Counted from the first letter of the stretch, positions 1-8,714 are shown. The stretch: DNA of 64,000 nucleotides from an uncultured Roseicyclus sp. (GCA_937139335.1 CAKZPN010000049.1:1-64000); one strand, 5' to 3'. Notes: generated by a model from the sequence alone, not told the origin. Program-made: numbers and translations.

Positions 1-546
1 CGCGGCGGTCTTGCCGCGGATGACCTGCAGGTAGATCTCTTCGGTCGTGGCGAGGTTCATCGCGGTGGTCAGCTGCAACACCTCGCCCTCGGCGATTACG
101 GCGGCGGCGTTCGACAGGATGTTCAGGACGCGCAGGTTCCCCGTCTCGACCATCAACTGGAAGGCGCGCGCGAACAGGTAATCGCCCACCAGCACGGAAG
201 ACTTGTTGTCCCAGAGCAGGTTCGCGGTGGGCCGGCCGCGCCGCTTTTCGCTTTCGTCCACCACGTCATCGTGCAGCAGCGTGGCGGTGTGGATGAACTC
301 CACCGTCGCGGCCAGTTTCTGGTGCGCGTCGCCCTCGTAGCCGCAGAGCCGCGCGGCGGCCAGCGTCAGCATCGGGCGCACGCGCTTGCCGCCGGCCTCG
401 ACCAGATGCGCCGTCACTTCGGGGATGCGGGGCGCGTGTTTCGACGCCATCCTGTCGCGGATCAGCGCGTTCACCGCGGCCAGATCATCGGCCAGTTCGG
501 ATTGCATACGCTCATGCGGCTGTGTGGCTGCAACGTCGAGGCTCAT
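1..546 (-). CDS. ispB: Polyprenyl diphosphate synthase (partial, C-terminus outside window)
   Basis: Trans-type polyprenyl synthase that would extend farnesyl/geranylgeranyl diphosphate with isopentenyl diphosphate to make the ubiquinone side chain. The 182 visible residues begin MSLDVAATQ and carry the GGKRVRP substrate-binding stretch and the first Asp-rich motif as LLHDDVVDESEKRRG, followed by LVGDYLFARAF, all typical of the IspB/octaprenyl-decaprenyl group. The second Asp-rich motif lies beyond the window. The start at 546 is an ATG immediately before the divergent region leading to the DUF2007 gene. Chain length of the product (C40 or C50) cannot be read from this part; Q-10 is usual in alphaproteobacteria. 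Confidence 0.93.
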   Translation of the reverse strand, partial: MSLDVAATQPHERMQSELADDLAAVNALIRDRMASKHAPRIPEVTAHLVEAGGKRVRPMLTLAAARLCGYEGDAHQKLAATVEFIHTATLLHDDVVDESEKRRGRPTANLLWDNKSSVLVGDYLFARAFQLMVETGNLRVLNILSNAAAVIAEGEVLQLTTAMNLATTEEIYLQVIRGKTAA

Positions 547-610
547 GCGCCCGTCCTTCCCCCCGTGTCCCTGTCTCGACAAGCGAGCGCAGGCTGCCTA
601 CATCGGATTC

Positions 611-826
611 ATGCTTGAAATCATGCGCAGCACCGACCCCACCGAGATAGCCTTCGCCTCGGCGCTTTTGTCCGGCGAGGGTATAGAGGTGTTCGAACTC
701 GACGTCCATATGAGCGTGCTCGAGGGGTCGCTCGGCATTTTGCCGCGCCGCCTGCTGGTGAAGCGCAGCGATGCGTTCCAGGCGCGGATCGTGCTGCGCG
801 ACAACGACCTGCCGGTGCTGGAGTGA
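611..826 (+). CDS. DUF2007-family small protein (putative signal transducing protein)
   Basis: A 71-residue protein, MLEIMRSTDPTEIAFASALL..., with the spacing typical of the DUF2007 fold: an N-terminal strand, a helix that selects 'ASALLSGEGIEVFELD', and a C-terminal RLLVKRSDAFQARIVLRD segment. The function of the family is unknown; it resembles small regulatory/ferredoxin-fold domains. The ATG at 611 is preferred to an upstream in-frame start at 386 because the upstream part runs antisense through the polyprenyl synthase gene. Its stop overlaps the GTG of the next gene by 3 nt, so the two are probably co-translated. Confidence 0.8.
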   Translation: MLEIMRSTDPTEIAFASALLSGEGIEVFELDVHMSVLEGSLGILPRRLLVKRSDAFQARIVLRDNDLPVLE

Positions 827-1572
827 CCGGGCCCACCTGCGATGATTTCCTCGGCGGGCGGGTGCAGATCCTCCAGCCGCGCCATGGCTATCGCGCTGCG
901 ACCGACCCGGTCTATCTCGCCGCCGCCTGTCCCGCAAAACCGGGCGAGCGGGTGCTGGAGCTGGGCTGTGGCGTCGGCGTGGCCGCGCTCTGCCTCGCGG
1001 CGCGGGTGCCGGGCCTGCGGTTGGTGGGGGTGGAGCGTCAGCCGGATTACGCGGCGCTGGCGCGCGAGAATGCGGCGGCGGCCGGCGCCGACCTGACCGT
1101 GGTGGAGGCCGACCTGACCTGCCTGCCTGTCGATCTGCGGCAGCAGAGCTTTGACCATGTGCTCGCCAACCCGCCCTTCTTCGCGCCCGGCGACGGCACC
1201 GCCGCCGATGATCCGGGGCGCGAGGCCGCCAATCGCGAGGAAACGCCGCTGGCCGACTGGGTCGCCGCCGCCCGCGCGCGGCTGCTGCCGATGGGGTGGC
1301 TGACGCTCATCCACAGCGCCGCGCGGCTGCCCGATTGCCTTTTCGCGCTGCAGGGCGGGTTCGGGGCCATTTCGGTGCTGCCGATCCAGCCGCGTCCGGG
1401 CCGCGAGGCGGTGCGCGTCGTGATCCGCGCGCGCAAGGGCGCTCGCGCGCCGTTCCGGCTGCTGCCGCCATTCCTGGTGCATAGTGCCGCCGCCCATCCG
1501 GGCGACAGGCCCGATTTGACCGAGGCTGCCGAGGCTGTGCAGCGACACGGTGCCGCGCTGCCGTTTCCCTGA
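823..1572 (+). CDS. SAM-dependent methyltransferase, TrmN6/YfiC-like
   Basis: A 249-residue class I methyltransferase. The SAM-binding motif I is seen as VLELGCGVGVAAL (about residues 44-56), an acidic ligand follows in VGVERQPDY, and the N6-adenine catalytic motif is ANPPFF (about residues 124-129), as in TrmN6, which methylates adenine-37 N6 of tRNA-Val. The N-terminal 'GGRVQILQPRHGYRAATDPVYLAAA' is also typical of that family. Start is GTG at 823, overlapping the preceding stop (GTGA). The tRNA target is assigned from family resemblance only; an N5-glutamine methylase is less likely given NPPF and the small size. Confidence 0.85.
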   Translation: MTGPTCDDFLGGRVQILQPRHGYRAATDPVYLAAACPAKPGERVLELGCGVGVAALCLAARVPGLRLVGVERQPDYAALARENAAAAGADLTVVEADLTCLPVDLRQQSFDHVLANPPFFAPGDGTAADDPGREAANREETPLADWVAAARARLLPMGWLTLIHSAARLPDCLFALQGGFGAISVLPIQPRPGREAVRVVIRARKGARAPFRLLPPFLVHSAAAHPGDRPDLTEAAEAVQRHGAALPFP

Positions 1573-1677
1573 GCAATCCCTCGCATTCGGCAAATCCTAT
1601 TGGTTCTTTCGCGTGACACGACTCGCGTTCCGTGGTGCACTTGTCACACGACAGTCATCAACGAGAGGAGGACTTTC

Positions 1678-1842
1678 ATGTCGCTTGGGTCTCATCTGCA
1701 GGAACTGAAGAGAAAACACGCAACCCTCTCGGAGAAAGTGGAACAGGCACAGCGAAGCCCGGGGATCGACGATCTCTCGATCCGTGAGCTGAAAAAGGAA
1801 AAGCTCCGCCTCAAGGAAGAGATCACGCGGCTCGACAGTTGA
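1678..1842 (+). CDS. DUF465 (YdcH) family protein
   Basis: A 54-residue highly charged helical protein (MSLGSHLQELKRKHATLSEK...). The pattern HLxxLxxKHxxLxxxVxxxxxxP...xxxLKKEKLRLKEEI is the DUF465/YdcH signature: two antiparallel helices, probably a coiled-coil. Function unknown. An excellent ribosome binding site (GAGAGGAGG) ends a few bases before ATG 1678, which fixes the start; an upstream in-frame ATG at 1600 lacks this. Separated from the methyltransferase by about 105 bases, so it may have its own promoter. Confidence 0.85.
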   Translation: MSLGSHLQELKRKHATLSEKVEQAQRSPGIDDLSIRELKKEKLRLKEEITRLDS

Positions 1843-2019
1843 GCTGCGCGCCGCGCCCCGGACCCTCCGGGCGCGGCCTGCGATTCGGGGTCATCGGGCC
1901 GAACAGCGTTGCAGTGAGCGAAACCCGGCAATGCTGATATAGCGACTGGTCAGGTAAGACTTGCTGACCCATCATTCGGTGCAAGGGAGGTGCAGACCTT
2001 CACCGAAAGGATGACACCG

Positions 2020-2133
2020 ATGGATAGTTTTGCTTACTCGCCGGAAGTCCGCGCCCAGATCGCGGCTGCACGCAAGGAATGCGCCGAATACTTCTGGCGG
2101 GGCGTGTTCTCGCTGTTCTCGCGCCGCGCCTGA
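2020..2133 (+). CDS. Small hypothetical protein (37 residues)
   Basis: Reading MDSFAYSPEVRAQIAAARKE... and ending FSLFSRRA, with an amphipathic first half and an aromatic/basic second half (AEYFWRGVFSLFSRR) that could sit on a membrane or another protein. ATG 2020 is preceded by AAGG at a 9-nt spacing; an in-frame ATG at 2011 abuts the AAGG and is less likely. It has its own leader and is followed at once by a strong hairpin terminator, which argues that the short frame is really expressed. I do not recognise a family. Confidence 0.5.
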   Translation: MDSFAYSPEVRAQIAAARKECAEYFWRGVFSLFSRRA

Positions 2134-2159
2134 GCGCCACGCGCCACGCTCGAATGGAA

Positions 2160-2186
2160 AAAGGCCGGGGCATCGTCCCGGCCTTT
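2160..2186. terminator. Bidirectional hairpin terminator
   Basis: Perfect 10-bp stem, AAAGGCCGGG (2160-2169) and CCCGGCCTTT (2177-2186), with a 7-nt loop. The A/T-ended arms give a short T run in either direction, and it lies between the convergent small ORF and phaB, so it can serve both. Confidence 0.85.
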
Positions 2187-2205
2187 CGCATTCGAGGGAT
2201 TGGGG

Positions 2206-2928
2206 TCAGACGAAGAACTGCGCCCCGTTGGCCGAAATGGTCGACCCGTTGATGAAGCCCGACGCGTCCGAGGCAAGGAAGACCACGCAGCGCGCAATTT
2301 CCTCGGGCTCGCCCAACCGACCGGTGGGGATCTGCGCGATGATCGACTCGCGGACCTTTTCGGGGACCGCCATCACCATCTCGGTCGCGATGTAGCCGGG
2401 GCAGATCGCGTTGGCGGTGATGCCGGCCCGCGCGCCTTCCTGCGCGAGCGACTTCACGATGCCCAGATCGCCGGCCTTGGTCGCGGCATAGTTGACCTGC
2501 GCGAACTGACCCTTCTGCCCGTTGATCGAAGAAATCACGATCACGCGGCCGAACTTGCGCTCGCGCATGCCGGGCCAGACCGGATGGACGGTGTTGAAGA
2601 CGCCGGTGAGGTTGGTGTCGATCACCTCTTTCCACTGCTCGGGCGTCATCTTGTGGAAGGGCGCGTCGCGGGTGATGCCGGCGTTGGCGACGACGACGTC
2701 GATCGGCCCGAGGTCGGCCTCGACCTTGGCGATGCCGGCCTTCGATTCCTCGTAATCGGCCACGTTCCACTTGTAGGTCTTGATGCCGGTCTCGGCGGTG
2801 AAGGCCGCGGCCTTTTCGTCATTCCCGGCATAGGTGGCGGCGACGTTGTAGCCTTCCGCCTTCAGCGCCTTGGAAATCGCTTCCCCGATGCCACGGCTTC
2901 CGCCGGTGACGAGTGCTGTTCTTGCCAT
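2206..2928 (-). CDS. phaB: Acetoacetyl-CoA reductase (NADPH), PHB pathway
   Basis: A 240-residue short-chain dehydrogenase that reduces acetoacetyl-CoA to (R)-3-hydroxybutyryl-CoA for polyhydroxybutyrate synthesis. Seen: the cofactor motif TGGSRGIGEA (residues 8-17), NAG at about 86-88, catalytic Ser in ISSINGQKGQ, and YAATKAG with catalytic Tyr and Lys. The SINGQKGQFGQxNYAATKAG-type stretch and 'PGYIATEMV' are characteristic of PhaB and separate it from FabG. A Shine-Dalgarno (GGAGG) precedes ATG 2928. phaA lies upstream on the same strand, 141 bases away, with a hairpin between them. Confidence 0.95.
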   Translation of the reverse strand: MARTALVTGGSRGIGEAISKALKAEGYNVAATYAGNDEKAAAFTAETGIKTYKWNVADYEESKAGIAKVEADLGPIDVVVANAGITRDAPFHKMTPEQWKEVIDTNLTGVFNTVHPVWPGMRERKFGRVIVISSINGQKGQFAQVNYAATKAGDLGIVKSLAQEGARAGITANAICPGYIATEMVMAVPEKVRESIIAQIPTGRLGEPEEIARCVVFLASDASGFINGSTISANGAQFFV

Positions 2929-3029
2929 GATCTCCTCCAGTCTGGCCTATCTCTCAGGTAACGGTGCTACGCGGATGGCGAGATGTGCGCAACTTTCTTT
3001 CGTCAGCTAGATTGTCGCGCCCGATAGAA

Positions 3030-3053
3030 AAAGGGCGCCCGAAGGCGCCCTTT
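3030..3053. terminator. Hairpin between phaA and phaB
   Basis: AAAGGGCGCC (3030-3039) pairs with GGCGCCCTTT (3044-3053), loop of 4. It follows the phaA stop on the minus strand and precedes phaB, so it may end or attenuate transcription between them. Confidence 0.7.
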
Positions 3054-3069
3054 CCGGATCGGGTCCTGC

Positions 3070-4245
3070 TCAGGGGCGCTCGACGCAGAGCGCGACACCC
3101 ATGCCGCCGCCGATGCAGAGCGTGGCGAGGCCTTTCTTGGCGTCGCGGCGCTGCATCTCGAACAGCAGCGTGTTCAGCACGCGGCAGCCCGAGGCGCCGA
3201 TCGGGTGGCCGATGGCGATGGCTCCGCCGTTCACGTTCACGATCGCCGGGTCCCAGCCCATGTCCTTGTTCACCGCGCAGGCCTGCGCGGCGAAGGCCTC
3301 GTTCGCCTCGACCAGATCCAGATCGCCGACCGACCAGCCGGCCTTGTCGAGCGCCTTGCGGCTCGCGTAGATCGGCCCGACGCCCATGATCGAAGGGTCG
3401 AGGCCGGCCGTGGCGTAGGACGCGATGCGCGCCAGCGGCGTGATCCCGCGGCGCTCGGCCTCTTCGGCCGACATCAGCAGCGTCGCCGCCGCGCCGTCGT
3501 TCAGGCCCGAGGCGTTGCCGGCGGTGACCGACCCATCCTTGGTGAAGGCCGGGCGCAGCTTGACCATCGCCTCCATCGTCGCGCCGTGGCGGATGTACTC
3601 GTCGTTCTCGACCACGACGTCACCCTTGCGGGTCTTGATCGTCACGGTGGTGATCTCGTCCGCGAAGCGGCCGGCCTTCTGCGCCGCCTCGGCCTTGTTC
3701 TGGCTGGCGACGGCGAATTCGTCCTGCATGTCGCGGCTGATCTGGAACTTCTGCGCCACGTTCTCGGCGGTCTGGCCCATGTGGTAGCCGTTGAAGGCGT
3801 CCCACAGGCCGTCGCGGATCATCGTGTCGATGTAGGTCATGTCGCCCATCTTCTGCCCCTGCCGCAGGTTGGCGGCATGAACGGCCATCGACATGTTCTC
3901 CTGCCCGCCCGCCACCACGATCGCGGCGTCGCCCAGCATGATGTGCTGCGCACCCAGCGCGACGGCCCGCAGGCCCGAACCGCAGACCTGGTTGATGCCC
4001 CAGGCAGCCGATTCCTGCGGCAGGCCCGCGTTGATATGCGCCTGGCGCGCGGGGTTCTGGCCCTGCGCCGCGGTCAGAACCTGGCCCAGGATCGTCTGGC
4101 TCACCTCGGCCTTGTCGACGCCGGCGCGTTCCACCACGGCCTCGATCACGATGCGGCCCAGCTCATGCGCCGGGGTATTGGCAAACGCGCCAAGGAAGCT
4201 GCCCACGGGCGTGCGCGCAGCCGAGGCGATGACGACATTGGTCAT
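3070..4245 (-). CDS. phaA: Acetyl-CoA C-acetyltransferase (beta-ketothiolase)
   Basis: A 391-residue thiolase that condenses two acetyl-CoA to acetoacetyl-CoA, the substrate of PhaB next door. Nucleophile Cys is in NQVCGSGLRA (about residue 89), the catalytic His in IAIGHPIGASGCR (about 348) and the second Cys in CIGGGMGVALCVE near the C-terminus. Length matches PhaA/AtoB (391-394). ATG 4245 is chosen because it follows AGGAAAGGG and starts the conserved MTNVVIASAARTPVGSF; a start 12 codons upstream lacks conservation. Confidence 0.97.
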   Translation of the reverse strand: MTNVVIASAARTPVGSFLGAFANTPAHELGRIVIEAVVERAGVDKAEVSQTILGQVLTAAQGQNPARQAHINAGLPQESAAWGINQVCGSGLRAVALGAQHIMLGDAAIVVAGGQENMSMAVHAANLRQGQKMGDMTYIDTMIRDGLWDAFNGYHMGQTAENVAQKFQISRDMQDEFAVASQNKAEAAQKAGRFADEITTVTIKTRKGDVVVENDEYIRHGATMEAMVKLRPAFTKDGSVTAGNASGLNDGAAATLLMSAEEAERRGITPLARIASYATAGLDPSIMGVGPIYASRKALDKAGWSVGDLDLVEANEAFAAQACAVNKDMGWDPAIVNVNGGAIAIGHPIGASGCRVLNTLLFEMQRRDAKKGLATLCIGGGMGVALCVERP

Positions 4246-4395
4246 GAAGGTCCCTTTCCTGAAAGGCGCAATCTGCCCCATCCCGGGGCTGCGCCTGGTC
4301 CATCTCTCCAGAATTCTCGTAACCCTAGCATGACCTGTGGCACAACGGACAGGGTGTCTCAGGACCGGCGCCGGCAGTCTGTCGCCGGCGCGGTT

Positions 4396-5220
4396 TCAGG
4401 CGCCAGCGGTGCGCCGGGGCGCCCAGGGCGGCGTCATCGTCGGCGCGCCGAAATGATAGCCCTGCAGGCAATCCACCCCCGCCGCGGTGAGCCAGGCGGC
4501 TTCCTCCGGCGTTTCGACGGCCTCCGACACCACCAGCATGTCGAAATGACGCGCGAGCGAGATCAGCGCCTCGCACAGCACCTGGTTGTCGGGGTCGGCG
4601 TCGACATTGCGCGTGAACTGGCCGTCGATCTTGAGGATGTCGAAGCAGAAATGCCGCAGGTGGCGGAACGCGGTGTAGCCCGCCCCGAAATCGTCGAGCG
4701 CGAAGACGATGCCCTTGTCCTGCAGATCCTCCATGAAGATCTTCACGATCTCGGGCATCTGCATGGCCGAGGTTTCGGTGATCTCGAGAATCAAGCGGTG
4801 TACGATCTCGGGCCGCTTCCGGATCGCGCGGCGCAGCACCTGCATCCAGGCCGGGTAGCCCACCGACCGCGCCGACATGTTGATGGAAAGCCGCAGCGCC
4901 GGGTGCGCACGCAGCGCGCCCAATCCCAGCTTCAGCGCGATGCAGTCGATCTGCCGCCCGAGGTCCTGATCCTCGATCACGTTGATGAATTCCCGCGCCG
5001 GGATCACCCGGCCGGTGTCGTCGAGCAGCCGGATCAGCCCCTCGTAGAAGGCCACGCCGGCGCCGTCGGCGCGGATCACGGGCTGGTAGGCCAGCAGCGC
5101 ATCGCCGCGCGCCAGCGCCTGGCGCACCATGGCAAGCGTGCCGCGATCGCGCTGGGTGATGGCGACGTCCAACGGGCTGCCCAGCCCCGCGTCCACCAGC
5201 TTGCCCCGCATATGGCCCAT
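4396..5220 (-). CDS. EAL-domain cyclic-di-GMP phosphodiesterase (stand-alone)
   Basis: A 274-residue EAL protein without an attached GGDEF, PAS or membrane segment. The signature reads YEGLIRL (EGL in place of EAL, the Glu is kept). Other metal/substrate residues are visible: Asn in SINMSARS, Glu in LEITET, the Asp pair in DDFGAGY, Lys in ILKIDGQF, Glu in VVSEAVET and Gln in LQGYHFG. All catalytic positions therefore seem to be present and hydrolysis of c-di-GMP to pGpG is plausible. The ~20 N-terminal residues are not conserved domain. Neighbour phaA is on the same strand but 150 bases downstream, so linkage is unclear. Confidence 0.9.
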   Translation of the reverse strand: MGHMRGKLVDAGLGSPLDVAITQRDRGTLAMVRQALARGDALLAYQPVIRADGAGVAFYEGLIRLLDDTGRVIPAREFINVIEDQDLGRQIDCIALKLGLGALRAHPALRLSINMSARSVGYPAWMQVLRRAIRKRPEIVHRLILEITETSAMQMPEIVKIFMEDLQDKGIVFALDDFGAGYTAFRHLRHFCFDILKIDGQFTRNVDADPDNQVLCEALISLARHFDMLVVSEAVETPEEAAWLTAAGVDCLQGYHFGAPTMTPPWAPRRTAGA

Positions 5221-5320
5221 GTCCGCACCTTCGCCTGCAACACCCTTGCCGGGATGCCACCCCAGCCTTTAACAAAGCCTGAAAGTTGGCATTTTGTTCT
5301 AGTTGTCGGGAGATTGCGAC

Positions 5321-5887
5321 ATGACCGAAACGGGCCGCTGCGGCTGGTGCGGGGACGACCCGCTCTACGTCGCCTACCACGACACCGAATGGGGCGTGCC
5401 CGAATATGATGGCCGCGCGCTCTGGGAAAAGCTGGTGCTCGACGGGTTCCAGGCGGGGCTCGCGTGGATCACCATCCTGCGCAAGCGCGACGCCTTCCGC
5501 GCGGCCTTCGAGGGCTTCGAGCCCGCGACCATCGCCCGCTGGGGCGACGCCGATGTCGCCCGCCTGCTCGCCGATCCCGGCATCGTGCGCCACCGCGGCA
5601 AGATCGAGGCGACGATCGGCAACGCCCGCGCCTGGCTCGACCTCGGCGGATCAGAGGCCTTTGCCGACAGGATGTGGGCTTACGTCGATGGCGCCCCACT
5701 GCAGACCGACCGGGCCTCGCTGGCCGAGGTGCCGGGATTCACGCCCCTGAGCGTGCGGGTCTCCAAGGACCTCAAGAAGGCCGGGTTCCGCTTCTGCGGC
5801 CCCACCATCACCTATGCCTGGATGCAGGCCACGGGCCTCGTGAACGACCACGTCACAACCTGCCACCGTCACACCCAACTCCGTTAA
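5321..5887 (+). CDS. tag: DNA-3-methyladenine glycosylase I
   Basis: A 188-residue HhH-type glycosylase that excises 3-methyladenine from alkylated DNA. The start CGWCGDDPLYVAYHDTEWG is the Tag signature; Cys and His here plus the C-terminal CHRH form the structural zinc site of the family. The DGFQAGLAWITILRKR stretch holds the catalytic/aromatic pocket. Length equals E. coli Tag (187). ATG 5321 follows CGGGAG; an earlier TTG at 5303 is unlikely. Confidence 0.95.
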   Translation: MTETGRCGWCGDDPLYVAYHDTEWGVPEYDGRALWEKLVLDGFQAGLAWITILRKRDAFRAAFEGFEPATIARWGDADVARLLADPGIVRHRGKIEATIGNARAWLDLGGSEAFADRMWAYVDGAPLQTDRASLAEVPGFTPLSVRVSKDLKKAGFRFCGPTITYAWMQATGLVNDHVTTCHRHTQLR

Positions 5888-5920
5888 CCCGCCATCAAGG
5901 TTAACGCGGCCCTCTTCTCT

Positions 5921-5970
5921 GTTTCAGAAATATCCCGGGGGAGTCCCGCAGGGACGGGGGCAGAGCCCCC
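5921..5970. repeat. Intergenic repeat element, copy 1 (hairpin-containing)
   Basis: Begins GTTTCAGAAATATCCCGGGG and ends GGGGGCAGAGCCCCC (a hairpin, GGGGGC/GCCCCC with an AGA loop). A second copy with the same beginning and end lies at 40422-40460. Here an extra hairpin, GTCCC-GCA-GGGAC, is inserted in the middle. It lies between the convergent tag and tlpA-like genes and may act as a terminator for both. Confidence 0.75.
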
Positions 5971-6531
5971 TCAGCCCTCGCCGCTCGCGACCAGCGCCTC
6001 GATCAGTGCCATCGCCTCGGGGCTGTCCCACTCCGCATCGCCGCGCAGCCGTGCGATCTCCTGCCCCTCGGGGTTCAGGATCACCGTGATCGGCAGGCCG
6101 AAGACCCCCATCTCGCGCGCGATCTGCTGGTTGATGTCGCGGTATTGCGGAAGGGCATCCACCCCGATCTCGTCGAAGAACCGCCGGATCGCCTGCGGCG
6201 GGTTGCGCCCGGTTGCGAGCGTCACCACCGCGAACTCCGCGCCGCCCATCGCGCCCTGCAGGGTCTGGAGCGACGGCATTTCCTCGCGGCAGGGTGCGCA
6301 CCAGGTGGCCCAGAAGTTCAGCAGCACGTATTGTCCGGCATAATCCGACAGCGCGCCCTCGGTCTCGTCCGCCCGCAGAAACGGCAGGTCCGAGGTCGCG
6401 ACCGGCGCATCGTGCAGCACCAGTCCACGCATCTCGCCGGTCAGATACTCCGACAACTCCTGCGCCACGGCAGCATTTGCACCGAGCGCGGCGGCAAGGT
6501 AGAGCACGGCAGCACGCATTCCGCGGATCAT
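5971..6531 (-). CDS. tlpA: TlpA/ResA-like periplasmic thioredoxin
   Basis: A 186-residue exported thiol-disulfide reductase. An N-terminal signal segment ([24 protein letters not shown]) is followed by a thioredoxin fold with active site [13 protein letters not shown] (CxxC) and cis-Pro in FGLPITVIL. Such proteins reduce apocytochrome c or CuA/copper-site cysteines outside the cytoplasm. ATG 6531 is preferred because GGAGG lies 7 nt upstream; an alternative ATG is at 6519. It is divergent from argH with only 27 bases between starts, an arrangement common for tlpA in alphaproteobacteria. Confidence 0.9.
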   Translation of the reverse strand: MIRGMRAAVLYLAAALGANAAVAQELSEYLTGEMRGLVLHDAPVATSDLPFLRADETEGALSDYAGQYVLLNFWATWCAPCREEMPSLQTLQGAMGGAEFAVVTLATGRNPPQAIRRFFDEIGVDALPQYRDINQQIAREMGVFGLPITVILNPEGQEIARLRGDAEWDSPEAMALIEALVASGEG

Positions 6532-6558
6532 CAAGAAACCTCCAAAGGGCCAGACGTC

Positions 6559-7950
6559 ATGACCGACTCTACCGCCAATGCCATGTGGGGCGGGCGCTTC
6601 GCCGCCGGGCCGGACGCGATCATGGAGGCGATCAATGCCTCGATCGGGTTCGACAAGCGACTGGCAAAGCAGGACATCGAAGGCTCCCGCGCCCATGCGG
6701 CGATGCTGGCGGCGACCGGCATCCTGAGTGATAGCGACGCCGCGGCGATCCGGGAAGGGCTGCTCACGGTCTTGTCAGAGATCGACGGCGGTACGTTCCA
6801 ATTCTCCACCGCGCTCGAAGACATCCACATGAACGTCGAGGCGCGGCTGAAGGAGGTCATCGGCGACCCCGCCGGGCGGCTTCACACAGGGCGCTCGCGC
6901 AACGACCAGGTGGCGACCGACTTCAAGCTCTGGGTCCGCGACCAGATCGACGCGGCCGTGACAGGGATCGAGGCGCTGATGCGCGCGCTTCTGGTGCAGG
7001 CCGAGCAGGGCGCCGACTGGGTGATGCCGGGCTTCACCCACCTGCAGGTGGCGCAGCCCGTCACCTGGGGCCATCACATGATGGCCTATGTCGAGATGCT
7101 GGCCCGCGACCGGTCGCGGTTCATCGATGCCCGCGCGCGGATGAACGAAAGCCCCCTGGGTGCGGCCGCGCTGGCCGGCACGTCCTTTCCGATCGACCGG
7201 CAGATGACGACCGAGGCGCTGGGCTTCGACCGGCCCGCGGCAAATTCGCTCGACGCAGTGTCGGATCGCGATTTCGCGCTCGACTACCTCGCCGCAGCCT
7301 CGATCTGCGCCATGCACCTGTCGCGCTTTGCCGAAGAGCTGGTGATCTGGTCCTCGGCGCAGTTCCGCTTCGTGCGGCTGTCGGACCGGTTTTCCACCGG
7401 CTCGTCGATCATGCCGCAGAAGAAGAACCCCGATGCCGCCGAGCTCATCCGCGCCAAGATCGGGCGCATCTTCGGCGCCAATGTCGCGCTGATGACGGTG
7501 ATGAAGGGCCTGCCGCTCGCCTATTCAAAGGACATGCAGGAAGACAAGGAACAGGTCTTCGACGCCGCCGACAACCTGATGCTGGCCTTGGCCGCGATGG
7601 AGGGGATGGTGCGCGACATGACGGCGAACCGCGACAAGCTGGAGGCCGCCGCCGGCGCGGGCTTCTCGACCGCCACGGACCTGGCCGACTGGCTGGTGCG
7701 CGTACTCGGCCTGCCGTTCCGCGAGGCGCACCATGTCACGGGCTCTCTCGTCGCGCTGGCCGAGCAGGCAGGCATCGACCTGCCCGATCTCAACCTCGCG
7801 CAAATGCACTCTGTTCATCCGGGTATCACTGACGATATCTTCGCGGTGCTGGGCGTGCACAATTCCGTCGCCTCGCGGATTTCCTACGGCGGCACAGCGC
7901 CCGAACAGGTCCGCGCCCAGGTCGCCCGCTGGAAGGAACTCCTCGCATGA
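6559..7950 (+). CDS. argH: Argininosuccinate lyase
   Basis: A 463-residue fumarase/aspartase-superfamily enzyme that cleaves argininosuccinate to arginine and fumarate, the last step of arginine synthesis. The signature [12 protein letters not shown] (about residues 279-290) contains the catalytic serine; [12 protein letters not shown] and HTHLQ-like [11 protein letters not shown] are also present. Length is standard. Starts [14 protein letters not shown], which fits the family. Its stop overlaps the ATG of a small lipoprotein gene. Confidence 0.97.
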   Translation: MTDSTANAMWGGRFAAGPDAIMEAINASIGFDKRLAKQDIEGSRAHAAMLAATGILSDSDAAAIREGLLTVLSEIDGGTFQFSTALEDIHMNVEARLKEVIGDPAGRLHTGRSRNDQVATDFKLWVRDQIDAAVTGIEALMRALLVQAEQGADWVMPGFTHLQVAQPVTWGHHMMAYVEMLARDRSRFIDARARMNESPLGAAALAGTSFPIDRQMTTEALGFDRPAANSLDAVSDRDFALDYLAAASICAMHLSRFAEELVIWSSAQFRFVRLSDRFSTGSSIMPQKKNPDAAELIRAKIGRIFGANVALMTVMKGLPLAYSKDMQEDKEQVFDAADNLMLALAAMEGMVRDMTANRDKLEAAAGAGFSTATDLADWLVRVLGLPFREAHHVTGSLVALAEQAGIDLPDLNLAQMHSVHPGITDDIFAVLGVHNSVASRISYGGTAPEQVRAQVARWKELLA

Positions 7951-8099
7951 TCACGATCCGCACCCTCGCCGCCCTTCTGGCTTTCGCGTCCCTTGCCGCC
8001 TGCGGTGCCGATGGCGCGCCCGAGCGCCCTGAGCCGCGTCCCGCGCAAGGCGTGACGATGACCGGCACCGCCACCGTCGGGTTCGCCGGCCGCCTCTGA
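7947..8099 (+). CDS. Small lipoprotein downstream of argH
   Basis: A 50-residue protein, [20 protein letters not shown]..., with a lipobox (SLAAC) at residues 15-19 and a very short mature part rich in Pro, Arg and Gly that ends VGFAGRL. ATG overlaps the argH stop (ATGA), indicating translational coupling. Tiny lipoproteins in this position are usual between argH and lysA in related genomes and resemble LptM/YifL, the LPS-translocon maturation lipoprotein, but here lysA does not follow. Assignment to LptM is only a possibility. Confidence 0.7.
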   Translation: MITIRTLAALLAFASLAACGADGAPERPEPRPAQGVTMTGTATVGFAGRL

Positions 8100-8213
8100 G
8101 CCCGCGCAACCAGTCACGCCATGCGCGCGTTCAGCCGTTGAACCTTGCGCCGTTCGGTCCTAACCTTCGGCGCTCGAACGGACCTATGCCCCTACAGATC
8201 CAAGGCCAATTGC

Positions 8214-8681
8214 ATGGAAAAGATCCCGATGACCCCCGCGGGGTACAAGCTTCTGAACGACGAACTCAAGCTGTTGAAGAGCGTCGAGCGTCCGGCGATC
8301 ATCCGGGCCATTTCGGAGGCGCGGGAGCACGGCGACCTGTCCGAGAATGCCGAATACCACTCCGCCAAGGAAAAGCAGTCTTTCATCGAGGGCCGCATCA
8401 AGGAGCTTGAAGGCGTGATCTCGCGCTCGAACGTGATCGACCCCAAGACCCTGTCCGGCCCGATCAAGTTCGGGGCGACCGTGGTGCTGGTCGACGAGGA
8501 TGACGCGGAACGGACCTTCCAGATCGTGGGCGAGGCCGAGGCGAACATCGAGAAGGGCATGCTCAACATCAACTCGCCGCTGGCGCGCGCCTTGATCGGC
8601 AAGGAAGAGGGCGATAGCGTCGAGGTGAAGACGCCGGGCGGCGACAAGGATTACGAAATCCTGACCATCTCCTACGTCTGA
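8214..8681 (+). CDS. greA: Transcription elongation factor GreA
   Basis: A 155-residue protein that stimulates the intrinsic RNA cleavage activity of backtracked RNA polymerase. The N-terminal coiled-coil contains the tip residues in [18 protein letters not shown], and the C-terminal FKBP-like domain contains [17 protein letters not shown] 8214 ([14 protein letters not shown]) fits the family start; the in-frame ATG at 8145 would add an unconserved extension. Confidence 0.97.
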   Translation: MEKIPMTPAGYKLLNDELKLLKSVERPAIIRAISEAREHGDLSENAEYHSAKEKQSFIEGRIKELEGVISRSNVIDPKTLSGPIKFGATVVLVDEDDAERTFQIVGEAEANIEKGMLNINSPLARALIGKEEGDSVEVKTPGGDKDYEILTISYV

Positions 8682-8714
8682 GCCGCCGTCCTCATCCGGA
8701 GTGCGATCCCGCAC

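Noticed and set aside
4396..5220. EAL protein as a degenerate, inactive c-di-GMP receptor
   Set aside because: The EGL variation keeps the metal-binding Glu, and the Asn, Glu, Asp-Asp, Lys, Glu and Gln positions all appear present.
3205..5409. Very long plus-strand open frame (over 700 codons)
   Set aside because: It is antisense to phaA and the EAL gene, whose products have clear catalytic motifs; the plus-strand translation is Arg/His/Asp-rich low-complexity, typical of GC-rich shadow frames.
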